Assembly (NCBI GenBank): GCA_038255145.1
Contig: JBBSLP010000012.1
Coordinates: forward strand, 1 to 64,000
DNA length: 64,000 nt
Source of the DNA: WHTX01 sp038255145
GTDB taxonomy: Bacteria > Actinomycetota > Acidimicrobiia > Acidimicrobiales > CAIXPF01
Reading direction: 5' to 3'
The position numbers and the translations under genes are program-made. Of the stretch, positions 53,489 to 62,269 are shown in pieces. The notes beneath the pieces are model-generated. The model saw nothing but the letters and a program-made list of their open reading frames with translations, did not search any database and was not told the origin of the DNA. Every line of letters begins with the position of its first letter. The stretch's first letter is position 1.

Positions 53489-56400
53489 GTGGCTGACGAT
53501 CGACCGTCTTCCTCGTCCCTGGGCCCCAACGCGTGGCTCGTGGACGAGATGTACGAGCAGTACCTCTCACATCCGGAGTCGGTGAACGAGAGCTGGCGAG
53601 AGTTCTTCGCCGACTACCGCCCCGATGCCCCGGCCCTGGCCGCAGCGGCACCGCCGCGCAACGGCCAGGCCGCGGCCACACCCGCCGCGACCAGCGCCTC
53701 TGCCGGCACCGCCGCGCCCACCGCCACCACCAACGGGTCTTCGACCGCGCCCGCGGCCCCGGCGTCCACCGCTGCGGCCAAGGCCGCCGCGGCCGCCGCC
53801 ACAGCCGGTGACCCCATCCGCGGCGCGGCCGCCCGGGTGGTGGCCAACATGAAGACCAGCCTCGAGGTGCCCACCGCCACCAGCTTCCGCGAGGTGCCGG
53901 CCAAGCTGCTCGAGGTCAACCGCAAGGCCATCAACGACTACCTGGGTCGCAGTCGGGGCGGCAAGGTCAGCTTCACCCACCTCATCGGCTACGCGGCTGT
54001 GCGGGCCATCGCCGATTCGGTGCCGGTCATGAACTCCAGCTTCGTGGAGACGGCCGAGGGCCAGCCCCGGGTCGTGCACCACGAGCACGTCAGCCTGGGC
54101 GTGGCCGTCGACCAGGAGAACGCCGATGGCACCCGGTCCCTGATGGTGCCGGTCATCAAGGACGCCGACGCCCTCGACTTCCGCGAGTTCGTGGGCGCCT
54201 ACGAGGACCTGATCCGCAAGGTGCGCTCCAAGAAGCTCACCGCCGACGACCTGGCCGGGGCCAGCGTCAGCCTGACCAACCCCGGCACCATCGGCACCCT
54301 GCAGTCGGTCCCCCGCCTGATGAAGACCCAGGGCGTGATCGTCGGTGTGGGCCGCATCGACTACCCGGCCGCCTTCGAGGGCTCGGACCCCGCGGCCCTG
54401 GCCCGCCTGGGCGTGTCCAAGACGGTGGTCGTCACCTCGACCTACGACCACCGGGTCATCCAGGGCGCCGAGAGCGGCATGTTCCTGGCCAAGGTGCACT
54501 CGTTGCTCCTGGGCGGCGACAACTTCTACGACGACGTGTTCCGGTCCATGGGCGTGCCCTCGGTGCCCGTCGACTGGCGCCGGGACTCCAACCCCGACGA
54601 CGAGCTCGAGTCGATGGTGGCCAAGCAGATGCAGGTCGACCAGCTGGTCAACATGCACCGGGTCCGCGGTCACCTCAACGCCGACCTCGACCCGCTGCGC
54701 CTGGTCGAGCCGGCCATGCACACCGAGCTCGACCCCAACACCTACGGGCTCACCATCTGGGACCTCGACCGCGAGTTCCTCACCAACGGCCTGGCCGGCA
54801 GCCGCAAGATGGCCCTGCGCGACGTGCTCTCGGTCCTGCGTGACGCCTACTGCCGCACCATCGGCATCGAGTACATGCACATCCAGGACGTCGAGGAGAA
54901 GCGCTGGATCCAGGAGCACGTCGAGGGCGTGCCCACGGTGCTCTCCCGCGAGGAGAAGCTCCACCTGCTGGGCAGGCTGAACGCGGCCGAGGCCCTGGAG
55001 AAGTTCCTCGGCACCCGCTACATCTCCCAGAAGCGCTTCGGCATCGAGGGGGCGGAGTCGGCCATCCCCCTGCTCGACACCATCCTCGGTGACGCGGCGG
55101 ACGACGGGCTCGACTCGGCCGTCATGGGCATGGCCCACCGGGGCCGGCTCAACGTGCTGGTCAACATCGTGGGCAAGTCCTACAAGCAGCTCTTCCGCGA
55201 GTTCGAGGACTACGTCGACCCCGACACCGTCCAGGGTTCGGGCGACGTGAAGTACCACCTGGGCCAGGTGGGCAAGTTCGTGTCCCGCAACGGCAAGGAC
55301 ATCGTGGTCACCCTGGCTGCGAACCCCTCGCACCTCGAAGCGGTCGACCCCGTGGTCGTGGGCATGGCCCGGGCCCGCATGGACCAGATCGCCCCCGGCA
55401 CCTCGATCAAGCGCTACCCGGTGCTGCCCGTGCTCGTGCACGGCGACGCCGCCTTCGCCGGCCAGGGCGTGGTGGCCGAGACGCTGAACCTGTCCAACAT
55501 CAAGGGCTACCGGGTCGGCGGCACCATCCACCTGGTCATCAACAACCAGGTCGGCTTCACCACCTCGCCCGAGGCGGCCCGCAGCTCGGTGTACGCCACC
55601 GACGTGGCCAAGATGGTCCAGGCGCCGATCCTCCACGTCAACGGGGACGACCCCGAGGCCTGCGTGCGGGTGGCCCACCTGGCCTTCCAGTACCGCCAGA
55701 CGTTCAACAAGGACGTCGTCATCGACATGGTGTGCTACCGCCGCCACGGTCACAACGAGGGCGACGACCCCAGCTACACCCAGCCCGCCATGTACCGGCG
55801 CATCGACGAGCGCCGCTCGGTGCGCAAGCTGTACACCGAGGCCCTGGTCAAGCGGGGCGACATCACCCTCGAAGAGGCCGAGGCCGCCCTCGAGGACTTC
55901 CAGAAGCGCCTGCAGGGCGCCCTCGACGAAACCCGGGCCTCGGCCCCGCCCCAGGTCATCGCCCCCGTGGCCAAGATGGTCGGGGTCCTGCCCCACGTGG
56001 GCACGGGTGTGACCCGCGAGCGCATCGAGCACGTGTACGCCGCCCTCAACAGCGTGCCCGAGGACTTCACCATCCACCCCAAGCTGGCCCGCCAGTTCAC
56101 CGCCCGGGACAAGATGTTCCAGGGCGGCATGGTCGACTGGGCCTTGGGCGAGGCCTTCGCCCTGGGTACCCTGCTGGCCGACGGGGTCTCGGTCCGCCTG
56201 TCCGGCCAGGACAGCCGACGGGGCACGTTCTCGCACCGTCACTCGACCCTGATCGACTACGAGACCAACCTCGAGTTCACCCCCCTGGCCCAGCTGGCCG
56301 GCGAGGGCGACTCGCAGCTGTGGCTGTATGACTCCCTGCTGTCGGAGTACGCGGCCCTGGGCTTCGAGTACGGCTACACCGTGGTCAACAAGGACGCCCT

Positions 56401-57166
56401 GGTCATGTGGGAGGCGCAGTTCGGCGACTTCGTCAACGGCGCCCAGATCGTCATCGACCAGTTCATCGTGGCCGCCGAGGACAAGTGGGCCCAGACGTCG
56501 GGCCTGGTCATGCTCCTGCCCCATGGGTACGAGGGCCAGGGCCCCGAGCACTCCTCGGCCCGCATCGAGCGCTTCCTCACCCTGTCGGCCGAGGACAACA
56601 TCCAGGTCGTCAACCCGACGAGCTCGGCGCAGCTGTTCCACCTGCTGCGTCGCCAGATGCTGCGCCAGGTGCGCAAGCCGCTGGTGGTGTTCACCCCCAA
56701 GTCGCTGCTGCGGTCGCGCTTCTCCCAGTCCCCCGTCGAGGCCTTCACCCAGGGCAGCTTCGAGGAGCTCCTCGACGACGCCACGGTGACCGACCCCGAC
56801 GCCATCCGCCGGGTGGTCTTCTGCTCGGGCAAGGTGGCGGCCGACGCCTTCGACGAGCGGGAGAAGGCGGGCGGAGCCCCCGTGGCCATCGTGCGCATCG
56901 AGCAGCTCTACCCCTGGCCCTTCGACGCCGTCGCCGCCACCCTCGAGCGCTACCACGGCGCCAAGGAGGTCGTGTGGCTGCAGGAGGAGCCCGAGAACAT
57001 GGGGCCGTGGAACGGCATCAAGGGCTTCCTCTACGAGGCCCACGGTGACACCCACCTCATCCAGCGGGTCAGCCGGGTCGAGTCGGGCAGCCCGGCATCG
57101 GGCAGCCACCACATCCATGACCAGGAGAAGGCCCAGCTGTTCGAGAAGTCCTTCGGCGGCCTCTGA
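53489..57166 (+). CDS. kgd: multifunctional 2-oxoglutarate dehydrogenase E2-E1 fusion (Kgd/OdhA)
   Basis: A 1225-residue TCA-cycle enzyme of the actinobacterial type. Residues 1-45 are the E1 N-terminal helix (NAWLVDEMYEQYLSHPESVN); 46-108 an Ala/Pro/Thr-rich flexible linker; ~110-360 an E2 succinyltransferase domain with the catalytic TSTYDHRVIQGAESGMFL (His321) but no lipoyl domain; ~380-1225 the ThDP-dependent E1 with MAHRGRLNVLVN, NNQVGFTTSPEAARSS, YRRHGHNEGDDPSYTQP, SGQDSRRGTFSHRHS and LLPHGYEGQGPEHSSAR. It needs lipoylated AceF and Lpd from elsewhere. GTG start chosen from the leaderless promoter and the family N-terminus. Confidence 0.97.
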   Translation: MADDRPSSSSLGPNAWLVDEMYEQYLSHPESVNESWREFFADYRPDAPALAAAAPPRNGQAAATPAATSASAGTAAPTATTNGSSTAPAAPASTAAAKAAAAAATAGDPIRGAAARVVANMKTSLEVPTATSFREVPAKLLEVNRKAINDYLGRSRGGKVSFTHLIGYAAVRAIADSVPVMNSSFVETAEGQPRVVHHEHVSLGVAVDQENADGTRSLMVPVIKDADALDFREFVGAYEDLIRKVRSKKLTADDLAGASVSLTNPGTIGTLQSVPRLMKTQGVIVGVGRIDYPAAFEGSDPAALARLGVSKTVVVTSTYDHRVIQGAESGMFLAKVHSLLLGGDNFYDDVFRSMGVPSVPVDWRRDSNPDDELESMVAKQMQVDQLVNMHRVRGHLNADLDPLRLVEPAMHTELDPNTYGLTIWDLDREFLTNGLAGSRKMALRDVLSVLRDAYCRTIGIEYMHIQDVEEKRWIQEHVEGVPTVLSREEKLHLLGRLNAAEALEKFLGTRYISQKRFGIEGAESAIPLLDTILGDAADDGLDSAVMGMAHRGRLNVLVNIVGKSYKQLFREFEDYVDPDTVQGSGDVKYHLGQVGKFVSRNGKDIVVTLAANPSHLEAVDPVVVGMARARMDQIAPGTSIKRYPVLPVLVHGDAAFAGQGVVAETLNLSNIKGYRVGGTIHLVINNQVGFTTSPEAARSSVYATDVAKMVQAPILHVNGDDPEACVRVAHLAFQYRQTFNKDVVIDMVCYRRHGHNEGDDPSYTQPAMYRRIDERRSVRKLYTEALVKRGDITLEEAEAALEDFQKRLQGALDETRASAPPQVIAPVAKMVGVLPHVGTGVTRERIEHVYAALNSVPEDFTIHPKLARQFTARDKMFQGGMVDWALGEAFALGTLLADGVSVRLSGQDSRRGTFSHRHSTLIDYETNLEFTPLAQLAGEGDSQLWLYDSLLSEYAALGFEYGYTVVNKDALVMWEAQFGDFVNGAQIVIDQFIVAAEDKWAQTSGLVMLLPHGYEGQGPEHSSARIERFLTLSAEDNIQVVNPTSSAQLFHLLRRQMLRQVRKPLVVFTPKSLLRSRFSQSPVEAFTQGSFEELLDDATVTDPDAIRRVVFCSGKVAADAFDEREKAGGAPVAIVRIEQLYPWPFDAVAATLERYHGAKEVVWLQEEPENMGPWNGIKGFLYEAHGDTHLIQRVSRVESGSPASGSHHIHDQEKAQLFEKSFGGL

Positions 57167-57278
57167 CCCGCTGAGGACCGGCTGACGGACCGTGACGCAG
57201 GTCTCCACGACAGGCTGCTGAACGACGAGGTCGGCTGCGGTTAGTCTCGCTCGTCACCTTGGTGGAAGGGGCCTGATC

Positions 57279-60200
57279 GTGGTCGGAGTCGGGACGGACG
57301 ACGCAGGGGACGAGGTGGGCCCCACGGCCCGCCTGCGCTCCCTGTTCGACGTCGAGTTCGACCCCTTCAACGACGACTGGGCCCTGCGCCCCTCGGGCGT
57401 TCTGCGGGCCTGTCGGGCCGCGGTGGCCGAGGGCGACCGCGCCTTCCTCGACGACCTGGCCGACTCGGCCTTCCTGGACAGCATCGATGCCGAGCACGTG
57501 CCCGGCGCCCCCGTCGTGGAGCGGGCGCACGCCATCGTGGCCTGCGCCCGACTGGCCCTGTGGGACGGCGCCGACCCCGCCTTCGGCCTCGAGCTGGTGC
57601 GCCGCGCCCTGGCCGCGGCCCCGCCCGGCAGTGGCGAGGGGTTGCGCCTGGCCGTGGCTGCGGAGCCGGGCCCCGTGACGGGTGACCAACCCGGCCTCGA
57701 CCTCCTCCGCGCCCTGGCCACCAGCCCGCCCGGCCTGCCCGTCGAAGTCCTCGACCTGTTCGACCACCTCCGCGGCCACCCGCCGGCCGCCATCGAACGC
57801 TCCGTCGACGTGGCCTTCCCCTGCAGCACCCATGCCGCGGGCCAGCTGGCCATCCTCCGGGTGACCCGGGCCGTCGACGGCCGGCCCGGGCTGACCCACG
57901 ACGTGGTCGACGCCCCCTTCCAGCGGGTGGACGCCAGCCTGGTCGGTGCCCTCGAGCGGGCGTGGGCGGTGGCGGGCACACCGCCGGCCAGCCTGCGCTG
58001 GCGCATCGTCTCCAGCCAGACCGGCCACGCCCTCCCCGCCGTGGTGGGACCGTCCATCGGGCTGGGTGCGGCGGTGGCCGTGCTCGCCCTGGCCCACGGA
58101 CGGCCCGGACCCCGCACCGACCGCTGGGCCTTCACCGGGGACCTCGACCAGTACGGCCGCCTGCGGTCCCTCCTCGACGGCGAGGCCGACCTGGCCGCCT
58201 ACCGGGCCAAGCTGATGGCCAGCGGCGAACGCACCTTCGTCTTCCCCCGGCCCGACCACGACGAGCTGTCGTCACTGCCCGCGGTCACCGGGCAGGAGGC
58301 CCGGCTGTCCCCGGCCGCCACGGTGGCCGAGGTCGAGCAGCGGCTGGTGGACTGGAACGGCTGGTGGCGGCGGTGGTCCGACGAGCCCTTCGTGGGGCGC
58401 AGCGACCAGATCGACGTGCTCGAGGAGGGCTGGCGCCGGGCGGCCGGGGCCGGGCCCGCCTTCACCCTGGTCCACGGGGGTGCGGGCGTGGGCAAGACCC
58501 GCCTGGCGGCCGAGGTGGGACGACGCCTGGCCGTCGAGGGGGCCACCGTGCTCTACGGCGCCTGCAACCGACGTTCGTCCATCAGCGAGCTGCAGCCGGT
58601 CACCGAGGCCTTCATCCCCCTGGTCACCGACACCGAGCCGGCCGAGCTGGCCCGCCAGCTGGGCCAGCACGTCGAGGACCTGGCCCGGTGGACGCCCGAA
58701 CTGGCCGACCACCTGGGCATCGAGCGCCCCCGTCCCGTCACCGAGCTGGCTGACGCCTTCCGCCTGCTGATCACCGCGCTGCGCCACTGGATCGGCCAGG
58801 TGGCCCGGACGGGGCCGGTGCTGTGGGTCCTCGACGATGCCCAGTGGGCCCACCCCCGCACCCTGACCCTCGTCGAAGAGGTGCTGCGCACCCCCCAGCC
58901 GCTGGCCCTGCACCTGGTCGTGCTGGTCAACGACGACGAGGAGGAGAGCGAGGAACTGGCCGAGTTCCTGGCCGCCATGGCCCGGCTCCCCGGCCACAGC
59001 TCGACCGCCCTCGAGCTCGGTGGGCTGTCCCAGGCGGAGACCGGGGACCTGGTGCGGGCCGAGCTGGCCCAGAGCTCACCCATCGTGGTCGAGCGCGCCG
59101 TCGAAGCCCTGTGGCGCAGCACGGTGGGTCACCCGTTGTTCCTGGTCGAGCTGCTGGCCAACGAGGCCTCGACCACACCGACGGCCACGCACCGCACGTC
59201 GGGCCGACGCCTGGACCGGGTCAGGGCGGTCATGGCCGCCAAGCTGGCACGGCTGTCCCCCCCGGCCCGGCGTCTGGTCGAGGTGGCTGCGGTGTCGGGC
59301 ACCTCGGTGACCCTGGCCGTCGCCGGCCGGGCCACGGGCATGGACGAGGACACCTGCCTGGCCGGGGCCGAGGAGGCCGTCGGCGCCCGCCTGCTGGCCG
59401 AGCTGCCGGGGGACACCGACCAGGTGGCCTTCTTCCACGGTCTGACCCGCGACGTCCTGCTCGAGGGGCTGAGCGACGCCCGCCGACGGCGGCTGCACCG
59501 CGATGTGGGCCTCGCTCTCGAGGAGCTGGGGGTGCGGGGATCGCTCAGCCGCGCCACCGAGCTGGCGTTCCACTTCGGCGAGTCGTCGGGGCTCGGCCCC
59601 GACGAGGCGGCCAAGGCGGTGCGCTACGGCCTCGAGGCCGCCCGGGCGGCCGCGGCCCGCTACGCCTACGGCACCGCCGTGGACTGCCTGCGGCGGGCCG
59701 TGTCCGCCGCGGCCCGCGTCGAGGGGGCCGACGCCCGCCAACGGGGCGAGCTGCACGTGGAGCTGGGCGAGCTCTACAACCGGGCCGACGAGGTCGACGC
59801 CGGCCGCGACGCCTTCCGGGAGGCGGCCAGCGAGGCCCGGGCCATCGGCGACCCCAAGCTGTTGGCCCGCGCCGCCATCGGCTTCGGCGGGCCCATCCCC
59901 GTCAACGCCGAGGACCCCGAGGCCATCGCCCTGCTCGAAGAGGCCCGCCGCCGGCTGCCGCCCGAGCCCAGCAGCGAGCGGGCCCGGGTGCTGGGCCGCC
60001 TGGCCCACTGGCGCTTCCACAGCGGCAGCCGGGCCGAGAAGCTGGCCCTGGCCGATGAAGCCGTGGCCATGGCCACCGCCCTCGACGACCCGTCCACCCT
60101 GGCCACCGTCCTCGCCGATCGCTACTGGGCCCTCTACGCCCCGAGCGACGTGCGCCAGCGCCTGGACACGGCACAGCAGATCGTGGCCCTGGGACGTCGC

Positions 60201-61145
60201 CTCGATGATCCCGAGCTCGAGCTGCAGGGCCTGCACTGCGCCATCCACGTGCTCTTCGAGCTGGGTGAGGTGACGGCCGGCCAGCGGGCGCGCGAGGACC
60301 GCGACCAGCTGGCCACCAGCCTGCGCCTGGAGCACTACGGCTGGGTCATGGAGGTCAACCGGGCCCTCGACGCCGCCCTGGTGGGCACGTTGGAGACCGC
60401 CGAGAAGGCGGCACATGACGCCCTTGCCGTGGGCCGGCACACCGACGAGGCCCAAGCCAAGGTGGTCTTCGGCGCGCAGCTCACCATGATCCGTTGGCTG
60501 CAGGGCGACTTCGGGGACCAGTTGCCCTTCGTCACCCGGATGCACGAGCGCTTCCCCGGCCGCCCCATCTGGACGGCGTCCCTGGCCTGGCTGTCGGCCG
60601 AGACGGGCGACCTCGAGCGCAGCGCGACCTGCGTGGCCGAGCTGGCCCCGGCCGATCTCGACGACCTCTTCGACCGCTTCGAGAGCTGGGCCATGCTGGC
60701 CTGCCTCAGCCAGGCCGCCGTGGCCCTCGACGACGCCGAGCTCGCCGCCGAGCTCTACCGGCGCTTCGAACCCCACGCCGCCCTGGTGTGCATGGTGGGC
60801 CAGTCGGCCAACTACGGCGCCGTGGCCCACCACCTCGGTCGACTGGCCCAGGTGATGGGCCGGCCCGAGGACGCCGACCGCCACTTCGCCGCCGCCCACG
60901 AGCTGCACACCCGGTTGGGCTCACCGCCCCTGGTGGCCATCACCGAGGCGGCCTGGGCCGGGCTCCTCGCCCCCTCGCAGCCCGAGCGGGCCCGCGAGCT
61001 GGCCCGCCGGGCCACGGCCACCGCCATCAGGTTGGGCCTCCACGGCGTGGACCGCCAGGCCCGAGCCGTCCTCGATGCGCTCGGCTCCGGCGGCGAGGGA
61101 CCCTACCGCTCGGCGTGGTCGAGGAACGCCACCAAGCCGGGGTAG
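57279..61145 (+). CDS. Lon-type protease-like domain fused to a STAND NTPase and helical repeats
   Basis: A 1288-residue cytosolic protein. Residues ~240-350 align with the proteolytic domain of Lon: VVGPSIGLGAAVAVLALAHG matches the Ser loop (Ser259), WAFTGDLDQYGRL the strand after it, and YRAKLMASGERTFVFP the Lys segment (Lys311 facing Lon Lys722), with a 4-residue insertion before it. Residues ~370-650 are a STAND/AAA_16-type NTPase: FVGRSDQIDVLEEGW, Walker A LVHGGAGVGKTRLAAEV (K406) and Walker B LWVLDDAQWAHPRT. From ~650 to the end there are Ala-rich helical repeats of TPR type. There is no HTH, cyclase or membrane segment. GGAAGGGG precedes the GTG. Its end overlaps the opposing hydrolase by 43 nt. 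The fusion of a protease-like N-terminus to a signal-transducing ATPase and a repeat sensor is not one I can name. Confidence 0.8.
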   Translation: MVGVGTDDAGDEVGPTARLRSLFDVEFDPFNDDWALRPSGVLRACRAAVAEGDRAFLDDLADSAFLDSIDAEHVPGAPVVERAHAIVACARLALWDGADPAFGLELVRRALAAAPPGSGEGLRLAVAAEPGPVTGDQPGLDLLRALATSPPGLPVEVLDLFDHLRGHPPAAIERSVDVAFPCSTHAAGQLAILRVTRAVDGRPGLTHDVVDAPFQRVDASLVGALERAWAVAGTPPASLRWRIVSSQTGHALPAVVGPSIGLGAAVAVLALAHGRPGPRTDRWAFTGDLDQYGRLRSLLDGEADLAAYRAKLMASGERTFVFPRPDHDELSSLPAVTGQEARLSPAATVAEVEQRLVDWNGWWRRWSDEPFVGRSDQIDVLEEGWRRAAGAGPAFTLVHGGAGVGKTRLAAEVGRRLAVEGATVLYGACNRRSSISELQPVTEAFIPLVTDTEPAELARQLGQHVEDLARWTPELADHLGIERPRPVTELADAFRLLITALRHWIGQVARTGPVLWVLDDAQWAHPRTLTLVEEVLRTPQPLALHLVVLVNDDEEESEELAEFLAAMARLPGHSSTALELGGLSQAETGDLVRAELAQSSPIVVERAVEALWRSTVGHPLFLVELLANEASTTPTATHRTSGRRLDRVRAVMAAKLARLSPPARRLVEVAAVSGTSVTLAVAGRATGMDEDTCLAGAEEAVGARLLAELPGDTDQVAFFHGLTRDVLLEGLSDARRRRLHRDVGLALEELGVRGSLSRATELAFHFGESSGLGPDEAAKAVRYGLEAARAAAARYAYGTAVDCLRRAVSAAARVEGADARQRGELHVELGELYNRADEVDAGRDAFREAASEARAIGDPKLLARAAIGFGGPIPVNAEDPEAIALLEEARRRLPPEPSSERARVLGRLAHWRFHSGSRAEKLALADEAVAMATALDDPSTLATVLADRYWALYAPSDVRQRLDTAQQIVALGRRLDDPELELQGLHCAIHVLFELGEVTAGQRAREDRDQLATSLRLEHYGWVMEVNRALDAALVGTLETAEKAAHDALAVGRHTDEAQAKVVFGAQLTMIRWLQGDFGDQLPFVTRMHERFPGRPIWTASLAWLSAETGDLERSATCVAELAPADLDDLFDRFESWAMLACLSQAAVALDDAELAAELYRRFEPHAALVCMVGQSANYGAVAHHLGRLAQVMGRPEDADRHFAAAHELHTRLGSPPLVAITEAAWAGLLAPSQPERARELARRATATAIRLGLHGVDRQARAVLDALGSGGEGPYRSAWSRNATKPG

Positions 61146-62269
61146 ACGTCCTGGGCGGCCCGGTCGGCCAGGAAGACGTCCATGTGGGCGTAACCGGCCA
61201 GGCGGCGGCGGCGGGTCCAGGGATCGCGACCGGACGCGTCGAGCACACCGGCCTTGCGCCGCACCTGGGCCAGCCAGGCCACGGTGGCCGTGGTCGACGC
61301 CGGCCGGAACAGCCGGTTCTCGTTGCCGCTGAGGAACAGCAGGGGCAGGCGCAGGTTGCGCTCCCCGGCCTCGGTCACGTAGGCCTCCACCCCCGTGGCG
61401 CTGACGGCGTGGCCGGCGCGCACGATGCGGGCGGCGTGGCGGAACATGGCCATGTTCGACTGGCCGAAGAACCCGGGCACGGCGTCGTGGGTCTCGCCGC
61501 TGATGCGGTCGTGGAGGAACGTGGGCCCGTACAGGGTCCAGATGCGGTTGCAGGTGGCCGTGCGGCACGACCGCCGGTCACGGGGCACCAGGCGTGTGAC
61601 CAGGTCGACGATGCGGTCTCCCCACCGGTGGCCGGGGATGGCGTTGACGGTGGCGAAGCCGAGCGAGATGAGCTCGGGTAGGCGCAACGCGATCTTGAGG
61701 CGGTTGAGGGTGCCCGGACGCAGGTGCAGGGTGGCCTGGGAGCACACGGCGGCGCGCACCCCGAGCACGGCCCCGCCGGCCAGGCCCATGAGCAGGGCGG
61801 TGGAGGACAGGCAGTGGGCGACCACGTCGACCGACTCGGCCCCGGTCACCTCGCGCACCTCGGCCACCGCCGCGGGCCAGTCCACGGTGGCGATGTCGTC
61901 GAGCGTGTGGGGGGTGGTGGACGAGGCCAGCGCGGGGCTGGAGCGGTAGTCGAACAGCCACACGTCACGCCCCGCCGCCCCCAGGGCATCGACGAGGTTC
62001 CAGGCCACGGTGTCGAGGGCGTAGGAACCAGCGGACACGCCGAACCCGGGGGCCACGAGGACGGGTACGGCGCCAGGGACCGCAGACCCGGGCGTGGTCG
62101 ACCGGTAGCGGGTCAGGCGCAGCTCGAGCGGGCCCCCGGGACCGGGCACGACGAGGGGGTGGACCTGCGGCGGGGTGGCGCTGGTGCGCACCGCACCACG
62201 GTCGGGGTGGCCACGTCGTCGTGTCATGGTCCTGGTGTCGGTCTCTGCCTGGTCATCGGGACCCGTCAT
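61103..62269 (-). CDS. PHA-synthase-like alpha/beta hydrolase
   Basis: A ~388-residue alpha/beta hydrolase. The oxyanion region is PVLVAPGFGVSAGSYALD, and the nucleophile elbow is VVAHCLSSTALLMGL with Cys in place of Ser, as in polyhydroxyalkanoate synthases; the later acid and His lie in LFLSGNENRLF and AGYAHMDVFLAD. It also resembles the hydrolase half of larger GMC-oxidoreductase/hydrolase proteins, and the GMC gene ends just upstream with a 17-nt overlap. The ATG at 62269 has GAGGATGG upstream; frames further up are only the 6-bp repeat, and an ATG at 62227 is also possible. Substrate unknown. Confidence 0.82.
   Translation of the reverse strand: MTGPDDQAETDTRTMTRRRGHPDRGAVRTSATPPQVHPLVVPGPGGPLELRLTRYRSTTPGSAVPGAVPVLVAPGFGVSAGSYALDTVAWNLVDALGAAGRDVWLFDYRSSPALASSTTPHTLDDIATVDWPAAVAEVREVTGAESVDVVAHCLSSTALLMGLAGGAVLGVRAAVCSQATLHLRPGTLNRLKIALRLPELISLGFATVNAIPGHRWGDRIVDLVTRLVPRDRRSCRTATCNRIWTLYGPTFLHDRISGETHDAVPGFFGQSNMAMFRHAARIVRAGHAVSATGVEAYVTEAGERNLRLPLLFLSGNENRLFRPASTTATVAWLAQVRRKAGVLDASGRDPWTRRRRLAGYAHMDVFLADRAAQDVYPGLVAFLDHAER

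Noticed and set aside
53567..57208. A 1213-codon open frame antisense to kgd
   Set aside because: Its His/Gly/Val-rich composition is that of a reverse-strand shadow of GC-rich coding DNA; kgd on the other strand has full family motifs.
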